Notes: generated from the sequence alone by a model not told the origin. A DNA stretch of 64,000 nucleotides from Nocardia arizonensis (GCF_001310275.1 NZ_LGYZ01000093.1:1-64000); one strand, 5' to 3'; counted from the stretch's first letter, positions 51,732 to 60,711 are shown. Made by a program: numbers and translations.

Positions 51732-52826
51732 TCACGCCCGCGGAATCGCGCAGTCGAGCGCACCCAGCAGGGTGCGGAGTTTGGCGGTGGTCTCCTCGAA
51801 TTCCGCGACCGGATCCGAGGCCGCGACGATGCCGCCGCCCGCGAACGCGCGCAGCGAACGGCCGTCGGCGGACAGTTCCGCGCAGCGGATCGCCACCACC
51901 CATTCGCCGTCGCCCGCGCCGTCGCACCAGCCGACCGCGCCACCGTAGAAGCCGCGATCCTCCTCGGCGTGGACGATGGTGTCCAGCGCGAGATCGGTCG
52001 GGGTGCCGCAGACGGCCGGGGTGGGATGCAGCAGGAGTGCGAGGTCGAGCGCGGTGACGGCGGGGTCGCCCAGGGTGGCGGTGACCGGGGTGGCCAGATG
52101 CCATACCTCGGGCGTCTTCGCCAGCCGCGGTTCGTCCGGGATCGACAACTCGTCGCAGACCGGAGCGAGCACTTCCCGGATCCACTCGATCACGAAGGCG
52201 TGTTCGGCGCGATCCTTGCCGCTGGTCAGCAGCGCCTGCGCCTGCGCGGCGTCGGCCCGCGGATCGGGCAGGCGGGGGCGCGTCCCCGCGAGCGGCCGCA
52301 GGGTCACCGTCGCGCCGTGCCGTGCCACGAGCACCTCCGGCGTCGCGCCGATCAGGGTCGCGCCCGGACGACCGGCCGGGGTCAGGTCGACGGCGAAGAC
52401 GTTGGCGTCGGGATGGCGGGTGCGCAGATAGGCGGTGACCACCTCCGGTTCCAGCGGCTCGACCGCCTCGGCGCGCACCGATCGCGCGGCGACCACCTTG
52501 CGCAGCGGCATGGCCGGATCGTTGAGCGATTCGACCAGTTTGCGCACCCGCGCGACGTGTTCGGCGCGCGTCGGAATCTGTTCGACCACACGGACGGTCG
52601 GCAGCGGCGGCAGTGCCGCGGGCCGCCACGGCCCGGCGGTGTGACTCACGTGCTCGGGCACGTGCAGCGCCGCGGGCGCGCCCGGGTCGAACGGCAGCGC
52701 GCCGACGATCATCGGCGCGGCGCCCTCCCGCAGGGCCGCGACCGCCGCACCCGGATCGGCGATGGCCCGGCGGACACCGGTCGCACGCACAACGCCGCCG
52801 GGCCGGGCGAGCAGGAAATCGTTCAT
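51732..52826 (-). CDS. Isochorismate synthase (EntC/MenF family)
   Basis: 364 residues of the chorismate-utilising family. Key parts are MPLRKVVAARSVRAEAVEPL with the conserved Lys, TLIGATPEVLVARHGATVTL, PLAGTRPRLPDPRADAAQAQ, the magnesium-binding stretches near PEVWHLATPVTATLGDPAV, LHPTPAVCGTP, EEDRGFYGGAVGWCDGAGDG and FAGGGIVAASDPVAEFEETT. Isochorismate feeds menaquinone or the salicylate part of siderophores such as nocobactin. No other gene of either pathway is in the window, so the end product is open. From memory it is closest to mycobacterial EntC. Confidence 0.9.
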   Translation of the reverse strand: MNDFLLARPGGVVRATGVRRAIADPGAAVAALREGAAPMIVGALPFDPGAPAALHVPEHVSHTAGPWRPAALPPLPTVRVVEQIPTRAEHVARVRKLVESLNDPAMPLRKVVAARSVRAEAVEPLEPEVVTAYLRTRHPDANVFAVDLTPAGRPGATLIGATPEVLVARHGATVTLRPLAGTRPRLPDPRADAAQAQALLTSGKDRAEHAFVIEWIREVLAPVCDELSIPDEPRLAKTPEVWHLATPVTATLGDPAVTALDLALLLHPTPAVCGTPTDLALDTIVHAEEDRGFYGGAVGWCDGAGDGEWVVAIRCAELSADGRSLRAFAGGGIVAASDPVAEFEETTAKLRTLLGALDCAIPRA

Positions 52827-52892
52827 GATTCCTCGACCCTAACCCCGCCCGCGACCCGCGCCCGGCCGGTGCGAGCGAAATCTCGTCAGAGG

Positions 52893-53372
52893 TCAGCGAC
52901 GGGGTTCGCGACCGGGCGGGACCAGCAGAACCGGGCGGTGACAGTGTTTGAGCACCGCGTCGGCGACGCTGCTGTGCAGCAGGGCGCGCACACCCGTCGC
53001 CCCGCGCGTGCCCGCGACGATGATGTCGACATCGAGGTCGTCGGCGCATTCCACGATCGCGTTCCAGATGGTCGAGGTGCATTCGGCGGTGCGCGCCTCG
53101 GCATTCAGGCCGGCCAGTTTCGCCAGCCGCACACCCTCGATATTGACGTTCTTGGCATCGACGTAGGCGATGTCCTCGATCTCCTCGTCGGGCACCCACT
53201 CCGGCTGCACCACCCCCGAGAGGCCGGACAGTCGCGCGGCCTGGCGCACCATCGGCTCCCAGGCGGTCAGGACGACGGCGCGATTCGCCGCGAGGAACCG
53301 GCCCGCGTACTCGATGGCGCGCTTGGCATTCTCGGAACCGTCGTAGGCGATGAGCATCAGATCGCAGGGCAC
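52893..53372 (-). CDS. Universal stress protein (UspA family)
   Basis: 159 residues, a single Usp domain. It begins LMLIAYDGSENAKRAIEYAG (the Asp that contacts adenine). The nucleotide loop GTRGATGVRALLHSSVADAV near the C-terminus has a Ser where the second conserved Gly of G-x2-G-x9-G-S usually lies, so ATP binding is likely but slightly atypical. VLLVPPG ends the domain. The GTG start has a full AAGGAGG ribosome site. It is divergent from lpqI, with 127 bp between starts. Confidence 0.88.
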   Translation of the reverse strand: MPCDLMLIAYDGSENAKRAIEYAGRFLAANRAVVLTAWEPMVRQAARLSGLSGVVQPEWVPDEEIEDIAYVDAKNVNIEGVRLAKLAGLNAEARTAECTSTIWNAIVECADDLDVDIIVAGTRGATGVRALLHSSVADAVLKHCHRPVLLVPPGREPRR

Positions 53373-53499
53373 GATGACCTCCTTGACGGGGAGTCTCACG
53401 CTGTTTCGCCAGATTACCCCCGGTGCGGGCCGATACGCGGCGCCCGCGCGATGCGCCCCGGACGCGGCGCGTCCAGTGCCGCGCACTACTCTGGCTGCA

Positions 53500-54663
53500 A
53501 TGCGGAAGACGCCTCTCGTGCTGATCGCAGTACTCGCCGCCGTGACCACCGCCTGCTCTGGCGGCAGCACCGAGACGGCCGCGACCACTACGACCTCGAC
53601 GCCGGGATCGCCCGCTTCCACCGGCGCCGCGAGCACGGTGACCCCCGCGAAACAGGATTGCGGCACCGCGTATCTGGCCCGCTTCACCCAGCGTCAGAAG
53701 CTGGCCCAATTGCTGACCGTCGGGGTTACCGGCGGGGCCGACGCGGCGGAGACCGTCCGCGGCGAACAGGTCGGCGGCATCTTCGTGGGCGGGTGGACCG
53801 ACAAGTCCCTGCTCACCGACGGCAGACTCGCGCAAATCCAGTCCGCGGCGATCGCGCCGCTCATGGTGACCATCGATGAGGAGGGCGGACGCGTATCCCG
53901 CGTCAAGGACCTCATCGGCGCGGCGCCCTCGGCCCGGGTCACCGCCCAGACCATGACGCCCGAGCAGTTCTACACCGCGACCCTGAGCCGGGGTAAGGCG
54001 CTCAAGGACCTCGGCGTCACGGTCGATTTCGCGCCCGACGTCGACGTCAGCGGTCAGCCCGACGATTCGGTCATCGGCGATCGGTCCTTCTCCGACGACC
54101 CCGAGGTGGTCACCCGCTACGCCGACGCATACATCCGCGCCATGCGCGAGGTCGGCGTCGGCACGGTCATGAAGCATTTCCCCGGCCACGGCTCGGGATC
54201 GGGCGATTCGCACACCGGTGCGGTCCGCACGCCGCCGCTGGCGGAGTTGCAGACCGTCGACCTGGTGCCCTACCGCGCACTCGTCGGATCGGGCGCGGCG
54301 GTCATGGTCGGCCACCTGGATGTGCCCGGTCTGACCTCGCCGGATGTGCCCGCGAGCATCAGCCCGGCCGCGATGTCGCTGCTGCGCGACGGCGCCGGTT
54401 ACGGCGCGGCGCCGTTCGAGGGGGTCATCTTCACCGATGACCTGAGCGGCATGGCCGCGATCACCAGCAGGCTCGGCATCGAGGCCGCGGTCGAGGCCGC
54501 GCTGGTCGCGGGGGCCGACAACGCGCTGTGGATCAGTACCGACGCGGTGTCGAGCGTGCTCGACCGGCTCGAGCAGGCGGTGGCGAGTTCGCGGCTGCCC
54601 GCCGACCGGGTCGACGCCTCGGTGCTGCGCAACGCCGCCTACAAGGGCGCGCTGCGGTGCTGA
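53500..54663 (+). CDS. lpqI: LpqI-type glycoside hydrolase family 3 lipoprotein
   Basis: 387 residues. The signal peptide ends at a Cys in VTTACSGG (lipobox weaker than consensus), followed by a Thr/Ser/Pro-rich linker. The GH3 NagZ-like domain has the substrate Lys-His and His/Asp dyad in MKHFPGHGSGSGDSHTG and the catalytic Asp in IFTDDLSGMAAI. In mycobacteria LpqI removes beta-N-acetylglucosamine from muropeptides, starting peptidoglycan recycling outside the membrane. TACTCT seven bases before the ATG suggests leaderless transcription. It precedes the tetR gene, as in Rv0237-Rv0238. Confidence 0.9.
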   Translation: MRKTPLVLIAVLAAVTTACSGGSTETAATTTTSTPGSPASTGAASTVTPAKQDCGTAYLARFTQRQKLAQLLTVGVTGGADAAETVRGEQVGGIFVGGWTDKSLLTDGRLAQIQSAAIAPLMVTIDEEGGRVSRVKDLIGAAPSARVTAQTMTPEQFYTATLSRGKALKDLGVTVDFAPDVDVSGQPDDSVIGDRSFSDDPEVVTRYADAYIRAMREVGVGTVMKHFPGHGSGSGDSHTGAVRTPPLAELQTVDLVPYRALVGSGAAVMVGHLDVPGLTSPDVPASISPAAMSLLRDGAGYGAAPFEGVIFTDDLSGMAAITSRLGIEAAVEAALVAGADNALWISTDAVSSVLDRLEQAVASSRLPADRVDASVLRNAAYKGALRC

Positions 54664-54793
54664 GTGCGCCGCGGCGCTGAACCCCCGTCATCCGATCACC
54701 GGTGGGACCGTACTGTGTCCTGACCCGGTGGGCGCGGTCGTGCCGACGGGGCCGGGTGTCGGCTATAGGGAAAGCGAATTCGACCCGCCGAAC

Positions 54794-54810
54794 TTACCTT
54801 GGAGTAATAT
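54794..54810 (+). promoter_or_regulatory. TetR promoter with operator-like site
   Basis: TTACCTTGGAGTAA (54794-54807) overlaps a near-ideal -10 box TAATAT (54805-54810), 30-46 bases before the tetR start. Its reverse complement matches the fabG4/fadA2 palindrome at 16 of 20 positions when both are extended. This suggests autoregulation and a shared regulon. Confidence 0.6.
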
Positions 54811-54839
54811 AAGGGCTTCACCCTGCGGTAGGAGAATGG

Positions 54840-55439
54840 ATGGCGGGCGGTACGAAGCGGCTTCCCAGAGCGGTTCGTGAACAGCAGATGCTGGATGCCG
54901 CCGTCGAGGTCTTCTCGCGCAAGGGGTTCCACGACACCTCCATGGACGCCATCGCGGCGGAGGCGAAAATCTCCAAACCGATGCTGTATCTGTACTACGG
55001 ATCCAAGGACGAACTGTTCCGCGCGTGCATCCAGCGCGAGGGTATGCGACTCATCGAATCCGTTGCCCCGGCGGGAAATCCGCTGCTGTCACCGCACGAA
55101 CAGTTGCGCACCGCGCTGGAAGGATTCCTCGGGTTCGTCGACCACAACCGCAAATCCTGGCAGGTGCTCTACCGCCAGGCCATCGGCCAACAGACATTCG
55201 CCTCCGAAATCGAGAACGCCCGTGAACGGGTCATCGAACTGACGGCGAAACTGCTCGAATCCAGCGCGCGCCATCCCGAACCCGGCACCAATTTCGACGT
55301 CGTCGCGGTCGCCGTCATCGGGGCGGGCGAGGCCATCGCGGACCGGGTCGCCAGTGGCCGCATCGACGTCTCCGAAGCCGTGGATCTACTCGACGACCTG
55401 GCCTGGCGTGGTCTGGCCGGACGCAAGAAGGCCGAGTAG
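54840..55439 (+). CDS. TetR-family regulator (Rv0238-like)
   Basis: 199 residues. The N-terminal helix-turn-helix (about 11-60) reads REQQMLDAAVEVFSRKGFHD, TSMDAIAAEAKISKPMLYLY, with YGSKDELFRACI closing the domain. The C-terminal ligand domain (about 75-190) has the motif HNRKSWQVLYRQAIGQQ. Its own promoter and the fabG4/fadA2 promoter share an operator-like palindrome, so a role in controlling the htdX-fabG4 and fadA2 lipid genes is a specific inference. Ribosome site TAGGAGA lies just before ATG 54840. A second out-of-frame ATG lies four bases earlier. Confidence 0.9.
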   Translation: MAGGTKRLPRAVREQQMLDAAVEVFSRKGFHDTSMDAIAAEAKISKPMLYLYYGSKDELFRACIQREGMRLIESVAPAGNPLLSPHEQLRTALEGFLGFVDHNRKSWQVLYRQAIGQQTFASEIENARERVIELTAKLLESSARHPEPGTNFDVVAVAVIGAGEAIADRVASGRIDVSEAVDLLDDLAWRGLAGRKKAE

Positions 55440-55555
55440 GCCGCGCCCGCGGCATCGTCCGGCTCGCCAACCGTGCCGTGACCTGCCAGGATGCGCATGG
55501 TCATCAGGTGAGACCGGCGGCGGCGCGATCGCGGCCGGGTAGGAACGGGGCGGAA

Positions 55556-56692
55556 TTGTTCGGAATGCTGCGGCCGTGTTCGCACGGCGCGGAGAAATAC
55601 GGTGTCGACCCGGCGCAGTGGCGCGCGCACATGTGCGGCCTCTGCCTGGGATTGCGCGACGGACACGGACAACTCGCGCGCACGGCGACCAATACCGACG
55701 CGATCGTGCTGAGCGTGCTGACCGAGGCGCAGCGTCCGGGCGGGGCAGCGCGCACCGTCGCGGGTCCGTGCGCGCTGCGCGGTATGCGCCGCGCGCAGGT
55801 CGCCACCGCGGACTCGGCGGGCGTTCGGCTCGCCGCCACGGCGTCCCTGCTGCTCGGCTCCGCCAAGATCCGCGATCACGTCGACGACCGCGACGGCTCG
55901 GTCCTGACCCGCCGACCCATGACCGGAATCGCCGCGCGCTGGGCCGACCGCGCCCGCGTCGAGGCCGACCGCATCGGCCTCGACGTCGGCCCGCTCGTCA
56001 ATGCGATCGAAGGCCAAGCCGACCTCGAACGCCGCGCGGCCGCCGATTCGACCGCGATCACCCTCGACCAGCTGACCGAACCAACCCAGCTCTGCGCGGC
56101 GGAACTGTTCGGCCACACCGCGGTACTCGCCGAGCGCGCCGCGAACCTCACGGCGCTGCGCGAGGCGGGCCGCCACTTCGGTCGCATCGCGCACCTCGCC
56201 GACGCCGTCGAGGACTTCGACGCCGACCGCGCCCGCGGCCGCTTCAATCCGCTCGACGCCACCGGCACCACCATGCCGCAGGCGTACGACCTAATGCGCG
56301 AATCGGATTCGGCGCTGCGCCACGCCATTGCCGAGGCCGAACTGGCCGAAACCCCCACTGTGCGTTGGATTCTGCTCGATCCGCTCAACGGCCTGCTGCG
56401 TCGCGTCCGCCACGGCATCGGCGGCACGATCGCCCACGCCTGCTCCGCGACCCGCGAGCACACCGCCCACGCCAACCTGCCCGGACACCGCCCGCCTACC
56501 CGCCGCCCCGACCTGGGCGCCGCCCTCGGCATCGTGCTCGGCGTCTACTGCACCGGCTGGGCTTGCTGCTCCGACCACACCAGCCCTTGCACCGGCGAAC
56601 GCAAGGACGCCTGGATCAAGAACTGCGATTGCGGCGACTGCTGCGACGGATGCGACTGTTGCGGGAACTGCTGCGAATGCGACGGCTGTTGA
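55556..56692 (+). CDS. DUF5685 family protein with cysteine-rich tail
   Basis: 378 residues. The N-terminus resembles the family hallmark M-F-G-x-L-R-P-C only if the TTG at 55556 is used (FGMLRPCSHGAEKYGVDPAQ), and C-G-L-C follows (AHMCGLCLGLRDGHGQLART). A long helical middle (for example ALREAGRHFGRIAHLADAVE) leads to a C-terminal tail with 11 cysteines in 22 residues (CDCGDCCDGCDCC and more), preceded by GWACCSDHTSPCTG. The cysteine clusters suggest metal binding. Function is unknown. The gene ends 18 bases before the second copy of the palindromic element. Confidence 0.78.
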   Translation: MFGMLRPCSHGAEKYGVDPAQWRAHMCGLCLGLRDGHGQLARTATNTDAIVLSVLTEAQRPGGAARTVAGPCALRGMRRAQVATADSAGVRLAATASLLLGSAKIRDHVDDRDGSVLTRRPMTGIAARWADRARVEADRIGLDVGPLVNAIEGQADLERRAAADSTAITLDQLTEPTQLCAAELFGHTAVLAERAANLTALREAGRHFGRIAHLADAVEDFDADRARGRFNPLDATGTTMPQAYDLMRESDSALRHAIAEAELAETPTVRWILLDPLNGLLRRVRHGIGGTIAHACSATREHTAHANLPGHRPPTRRPDLGAALGIVLGVYCTGWACCSDHTSPCTGERKDAWIKNCDCGDCCDGCDCCGNCCECDGC

Positions 56693-56710
56693 GTTTGCGG
56701 CGCCTTCGGC

Positions 56711-56810
56711 GCCGCGGGTTCGCGGCCCCTTGTGTCTCGCGTCCGAGCGGTCGATACTTGCTCCTTCGTCGCATTGTCTCGACCGCTCGGACGCGAGACG
56801 GCCGCGAACC
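56711..56810. repeat. Dispersed palindromic element, copy B
   Basis: It aligns base for base with 1-100 (9 differences). The stem arms are 56718-56727 with 56800-56809, and 56734-56747 with 56786-56799. The loop is where most differences fall, while the paired bases are conserved. Confidence 0.82.
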
Positions 56811-56824
56811 GTGCCGGACTTCGG

Positions 56825-56871
56825 GTCTCGCGTCCGAATGGCCGTTCGTTGTTTCCATTCGGACGCGAGAC
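56825..56871. repeat. Third, shorter hairpin of the same repeat family
   Basis: GTCTCGCGTCCGAATGG (56825-56841) and CCATTCGGACGCGAGAC (56855-56871) form a perfect 17-bp inverted repeat with a 13-nt loop. The outer 13 bases, GTCTCGCGTCCGA, are the same as in the two longer elements. It ends 15 bases before the htdX stop codon. Confidence 0.8.
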
Positions 56872-56886
56872 GCCGCGGAACGGCTA

Positions 56887-57756
56887 CTACCGCAAGGTGG
56901 CGGTGAGGTGGGGGTAGCCCTTCTTGGGGTGGCGTAGGGCCAGGTCCCAGCCGCCTTCTACCTTGTCGGCGTAGACGTTGACCGTCGACGGGAGCAGGAT
57001 GGGTTTGCCGAATTTCACCGAGTACGTGGTCTTCTCGGGGATTCTGCCTTCGATGCTGCCGAGAATGGCTGCGGCCGACCACATTCCGTGCGCGATGGGC
57101 CTCGGGAATCCGAAAGCCCTTGCGCCCAGGGCGGAGGTGTGGATCGGGTTCTGATCGCCGGAGGCCGCGGCGTAGCGGTTGATCGTCTTCTGATCCACGC
57201 GCAGGGTGCGCAGCGGCGGCGGGGGCGTTTCCTCGGGTTTGGGTTCGGGTTTGGGCCCGCCCGAAAGCGAGGTCTTCTGCTGGTGCAGGAAGGTGGTCAC
57301 CTGTCGCCACACCAGTTCTCGGCCGACCTTCACCTCCGTGATGGCGTCGACCAGCAGACCCTTCGGGTGTTCGCGCAGATTCTCGATGTGCGTGCGCAGA
57401 TCCAGCGGTTCGGATACCGAGATCTCGCGGGCGCGCTCGATCCGGTTCTCCGCGTGCACCGCGCCTACCGCGACGAACGGGAAGTCGCGGGCCACCACGA
57501 GCCGCATGGCCAGCGGGAAGCTCAGCACGAACGGATAGGTCAGCGGCAGCGCGTCGCCGAAGCGCAGGCCGGTGGCACGGCAGTAGGCGGCCAGGTGATC
57601 GGGGTCGACCCGGAAGCCGTCGAGGCGCACGGCCCGGTCGGGCAGTGCCGATTTGCGCTGCGAGATCAGCGGAACCGGCACGGCGCCGAGCGCGGCCTTT
57701 ACGAAGAGGCCGCTGTTCTTCGGCGGTTCGGTGAGCGTGATCATCTGCGTCATCAT
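56887..57756 (-). CDS. htdX: MaoC-type (3R)-hydroxyacyl dehydratase HtdX-like
   Basis: 289 residues, a double hot-dog protein. The catalytic half is C-terminal: [20 protein letters not shown] (Asp and His of hydratase motif 2), then [20 protein letters not shown]. The N-terminal hot-dog ([20 protein letters not shown]) has lost the motif, as usual. A Pro/Glu-rich linker ([13 protein letters not shown]) joins them. It should dehydrate (3R)-hydroxyacyl chains. With FabG4 and FadA2 it could form a fatty-acid chain modifying or degrading set. The ATG overlaps the fabG4 stop (ATGA). Confidence 0.92.
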   Translation of the reverse strand: MMTQMITLTEPPKNSGLFVKAALGAVPVPLISQRKSALPDRAVRLDGFRVDPDHLAAYCRATGLRFGDALPLTYPFVLSFPLAMRLVVARDFPFVAVGAVHAENRIERAREISVSEPLDLRTHIENLREHPKGLLVDAITEVKVGRELVWRQVTTFLHQQKTSLSGGPKPEPKPEETPPPPLRTLRVDQKTINRYAAASGDQNPIHTSALGARAFGFPRPIAHGMWSAAAILGSIEGRIPEKTTYSVKFGKPILLPSTVNVYADKVEGGWDLALRHPKKGYPHLTATLR

Positions 57757-59111
57757 GCTCCGATCAGGCTCTGCCCACAGACCCGAACGATATTGCCGCT
57801 CACCGCGTTCGAGGCGGGCGATGCGAAGAATGCGATGGTCTCGGCGACGTCGACGGTCTGCCCGCCCTGCGACAGCGAGCTCATCAGCCGTCCGGCCTCA
57901 CGGGTGCCGAGCGGGATGGCTGCGGTCATGGCGGTTTCGATGAAGCCGGGCGCGACCGCGTTGATGGTGATGTTCTTCTCGGCCAGCTTCGGAGCCTCGG
58001 CGTCGACCATGCCGATGACGCCCGCCTTGGACGCGCCGTAGTTGGTCTGGCCGCGGTTGCCCGCGATGCCCGCGATGGAGGACACGTCGATGACCCGTCC
58101 GCCCTCGCGCAGCGCGCCGCTGGCCACCAGCGCCTCGGTGATGCGGTGCGGTGCGGCCAGATTGACGTTGATGACCGCGTTCCAGCGGCCGGAGTCCATA
58201 TTGGCGAGCAGCTTGTCACGGGTGATGCCCGCGTTGTGCACGATGACGTCGATGCCGCCGAAGCGCTCGGTGGCGAATTCGGCCAGCTTCTGCGCGGCGT
58301 CGGGTGCGGTGACGTCGAGCGCGAGCGCGGTGCCGCCGATCTTGTTGGCGGTCTGCGACAGCGCGTCACCGGCGGCGGGGATGTCGGCGAGGATCACCTT
58401 CGCGCCGTCGCGGGCGAAGACCTCGGCGATGGTGGCGCCGATGCCGCGGGCCGCACCGGTGACCACGGCGACCTTGCCGTCCAGCGGCTTGTCCCAGTCG
58501 GCGGGCGCGACCGAGTCGGCCGAGCCGACCCGGATGACCTGACCGTCGACGAAGGCCGACTTGGCCGAGAGCAGGAAGCGCAGCGTGGATTCCAGCCCGG
58601 TCGCGGCGGGGGCGGCTTCCGGCGAGAGGTATACGAGCTGGGCGGTGGAGCCGCGCAGCAGCTCCTTGCCGACCGAGCGGGTGAAGCCCTCGAGTGCGCG
58701 CTGGGCGATCTGCTGCTCGACGCCGCCCGCCAGTTCGGGGGTGGTGCCGATGACCACGACGCGGCCCGACGCGGTGAGACCGCGCATCGCGGGCTGGAAG
58801 AACTCGAACAGCTGGGACAGATCCTCGATGGAGCCGATGCCGGTGGCGTCGAAGACCAACGCGCCGTATTTGGTGCCCTGGGCAAGGGTGTCGTGGAAGG
58901 TGTAGTCCGACAGCAGGGCGCGGACGGGTTCGGCGACCCGGCCCTTGCCGCCGATCAGCACCGGACCGGCCAGAGCGGGCTCGCCCTTGACGTAGCGGCG
59001 CAGCTTCTCCGGCTGCGGGAGGCCGAGGCGGCTCGCGAGGAACTGGCCGGGAGCGGAGTTGACGAACGATCCGTAGAGGTTGGGAGCACCCTTGCTCTTG
59101 CTGGCTGCCAC
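57753..59111 (-). CDS. fabG4: FabG4-type 3-oxoacyl reductase with N-terminal extra domain
   Basis: 452 residues, matching the long FabG4 type. A degenerate Rossmann-like N-terminal domain (about 1-205, ending in [19 protein letters not shown]) precedes the active SDR domain: [20 protein letters not shown] (cofactor motif), [15 protein letters not shown], catalytic Ser in [15 protein letters not shown], and Y-x-x-x-K in [12 protein letters not shown]. High-molecular-weight FabG4 reduces 3-oxoacyl-CoA with NADH. GTG 59111 has GGTAGGA upstream. It forms an operon with htdX and is divergent from fadA2, across a strong palindrome. Confidence 0.94.
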   Translation of the reverse strand: MAASKSKGAPNLYGSFVNSAPGQFLASRLGLPQPEKLRRYVKGEPALAGPVLIGGKGRVAEPVRALLSDYTFHDTLAQGTKYGALVFDATGIGSIEDLSQLFEFFQPAMRGLTASGRVVVIGTTPELAGGVEQQIAQRALEGFTRSVGKELLRGSTAQLVYLSPEAAPAATGLESTLRFLLSAKSAFVDGQVIRVGSADSVAPADWDKPLDGKVAVVTGAARGIGATIAEVFARDGAKVILADIPAAGDALSQTANKIGGTALALDVTAPDAAQKLAEFATERFGGIDVIVHNAGITRDKLLANMDSGRWNAVINVNLAAPHRITEALVASGALREGGRVIDVSSIAGIAGNRGQTNYGASKAGVIGMVDAEAPKLAEKNITINAVAPGFIETAMTAAIPLGTREAGRLMSSLSQGGQTVDVAETIAFFASPASNAVSGNIVRVCGQSLIGA

Positions 59112-59206
59112 TATTCCTACCTTTGCTGTGTCTGGGGGAATGGTCTCGTTCAGTGCATGCCCCGGTGCGACCGTGCGAACACGTGCGGGGTACGGTGTCG
59201 ACAATT

Positions 59207-59226
59207 AACTTACTCCAGAGTAAGTT
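59207..59226. promoter_or_regulatory. 20-bp palindrome in the fabG4/fadA2 divergent promoter
   Basis: AACTTACTCCAGAGTAAGTT: nine-base arms, perfectly complementary, with a 2-nt centre, in an AT-rich island of the 239-bp spacer. A second version lies at the tetR promoter (54794-54807). Its shape and position fit a TetR-type operator controlling both directions. Confidence 0.75.
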
Positions 59227-59350
59227 TAAAGTAAACCAACACCACACCCCCGCCGACCCGCGCGAACCCGGTAATTCCGCGCGCGCCGGTTCCGGTGAGC
59301 ATTCGGCGGTGGCGGTGCTCATGCCCATCCGACGAGATCTGGAGACCCGA

Positions 59351-60652
59351 GTGACAAGCACAGCCAGGACCCCGCGGCAGCCGCGCCCGATCGCGATCGT
59401 CGGCGGCAACCGGATTCCCTTCGCCCGTTCCGACAAGGCATACGCCCACGCCTCGAACCAAGATATGTTCACCGCCGTGCTGGACGGCCTGGTCAGCCGG
59501 TTCAACCTCCAGGGCGAACGGCTCGGCATGGTGGTCGGCGGCGCGGTGCTCAAGCGCGTCGGCGAACACGGCCTGATCCGCGAGAGCGTCCTCGGCTCCA
59601 CGCTCAGCCCCTACACCCCGGCCCACGATCTGCAACTGGCCTGCGGCACCGGTCTGCAATCCATCGTCACCGTCGGCGACGCCATCGCGGCGGGCCGCAT
59701 CGACGCGGGTATCGGCGGCGGCACCGACACCACCTCCGACGCGCCCATCGGCGTCAGCGAGGGCATGCGCGAATGGATGCTCGACGTCAATCGCGCCAAG
59801 TCCAACAAGGACCGGCTCAAGCTGGTCGGCCAAGTGCGGCCCGGCATGATCGGCATCGAGATCCCGCGCAACGCCGAACCGCGTACCGGCATGTCGATGG
59901 GCGAGCACGCGGCCATCACCGCCAAGGAGTTCGGCATCACCCGCGAGGCGCAGGACGAACTGGCCTACCTGTCGCACAAGAATATGGCCGCCGCCTACGA
60001 CCGCGGCTTCTTCGATGACCTGATCACCCCCTTCCTCGGCCTGACCCGCGACGACAACCTGCGTCCCGGCTCCACCGTGGAGAAGCTGTCCACCCTGAAG
60101 CCGGTCTTCGGCGTTCGGGCGGGCGGCGCGACCATGACCGCGGGCAACTCCACGCCGCTGACCGACGGCGCGTCCGCGGTGCTGCTGTCCAGCGAGGAAT
60201 GGGCCGCCGAGCGCAAGCTGCCGACCCTGGCCTACCTGGTCGACTCCGAGGTCGCCGCGGTCGACTACATCCACGGTCCCGACGGTCTGCTCATGGCACC
60301 CACCTACGCGGTGCCGCGCATGCTCGCCCGCAACGGTCTGACGCTCCAGGATTTCGACTACTACGAGATCCACGAGGCGTTCGCCTCGGTGGTCCTGGCC
60401 ACCCTCCAGGCGTGGGAGTCCGATCAGTACTGCAAGGAGCGCCTCGGCCTCGACGGCGCGCTCGGTTCGATCGATCGCGGCAAGCTCAATGTCAACGGGT
60501 CCTCGCTGGCCGCGGGTCACCCGTTCGCCGCGACCGGCGGCCGTATCGTCGCCGCCACCGCCAAGATGCTCGCCGAGAAGGGGTCGGGCCGCGCGCTCAT
60601 CTCCATCTGCGCCGCGGGCGGTCAGGGCGTCGTCGCCATCCTGGAGCGCTGA
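59351..60652 (+). CDS. fadA2: Acetyl-CoA acetyltransferase / thiolase FadA2
   Basis: 433 residues of the thiolase family. The nucleophilic Cys is in DLQLACGTGLQSIVTVGDAI, the His in YYEIHEAFASVVLA and GSSLAAGHPFAATGGRIV, and the second Cys in SICAAGGQGVVAIL. A long loop insertion (NRAKSNKDRLKLVGQVRPGM) is typical of FadA2/FadI-like thiolases. It cleaves or condenses 3-oxoacyl-CoA. Its placement divergent from fabG4-htdX fits shared control of fatty-acid metabolism. GTG 59351 is chosen with GGAGAC upstream. The frame is open much further upstream through the palindrome, which argues against a longer protein. Confidence 0.94.
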   Translation: MTSTARTPRQPRPIAIVGGNRIPFARSDKAYAHASNQDMFTAVLDGLVSRFNLQGERLGMVVGGAVLKRVGEHGLIRESVLGSTLSPYTPAHDLQLACGTGLQSIVTVGDAIAAGRIDAGIGGGTDTTSDAPIGVSEGMREWMLDVNRAKSNKDRLKLVGQVRPGMIGIEIPRNAEPRTGMSMGEHAAITAKEFGITREAQDELAYLSHKNMAAAYDRGFFDDLITPFLGLTRDDNLRPGSTVEKLSTLKPVFGVRAGGATMTAGNSTPLTDGASAVLLSSEEWAAERKLPTLAYLVDSEVAAVDYIHGPDGLLMAPTYAVPRMLARNGLTLQDFDYYEIHEAFASVVLATLQAWESDQYCKERLGLDGALGSIDRGKLNVNGSSLAAGHPFAATGGRIVAATAKMLAEKGSGRALISICAAGGQGVVAILER

Positions 60653-60674
60653 ACCCGAGTTCCCGCGTGACCGC

Positions 60675-60711
60675 GGTGGCATCCGGTCCTTCCCCGGGAC
60701 CGGATGCCACC
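60675..60711 (+). terminator. Terminator hairpin after fadA2
   Basis: A perfect 15-bp stem, GGTGGCATCCGGTCC (60675-60689) with GGACCGGATGCCACC (60697-60711), has a 7-nt loop. The following T-run is weak (CGGTTTGCC). A second small hairpin, CGAAAC/GTTTCG (around 60837-60852), lies nearer the end of gnd and may serve the minus strand. Confidence 0.75.
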
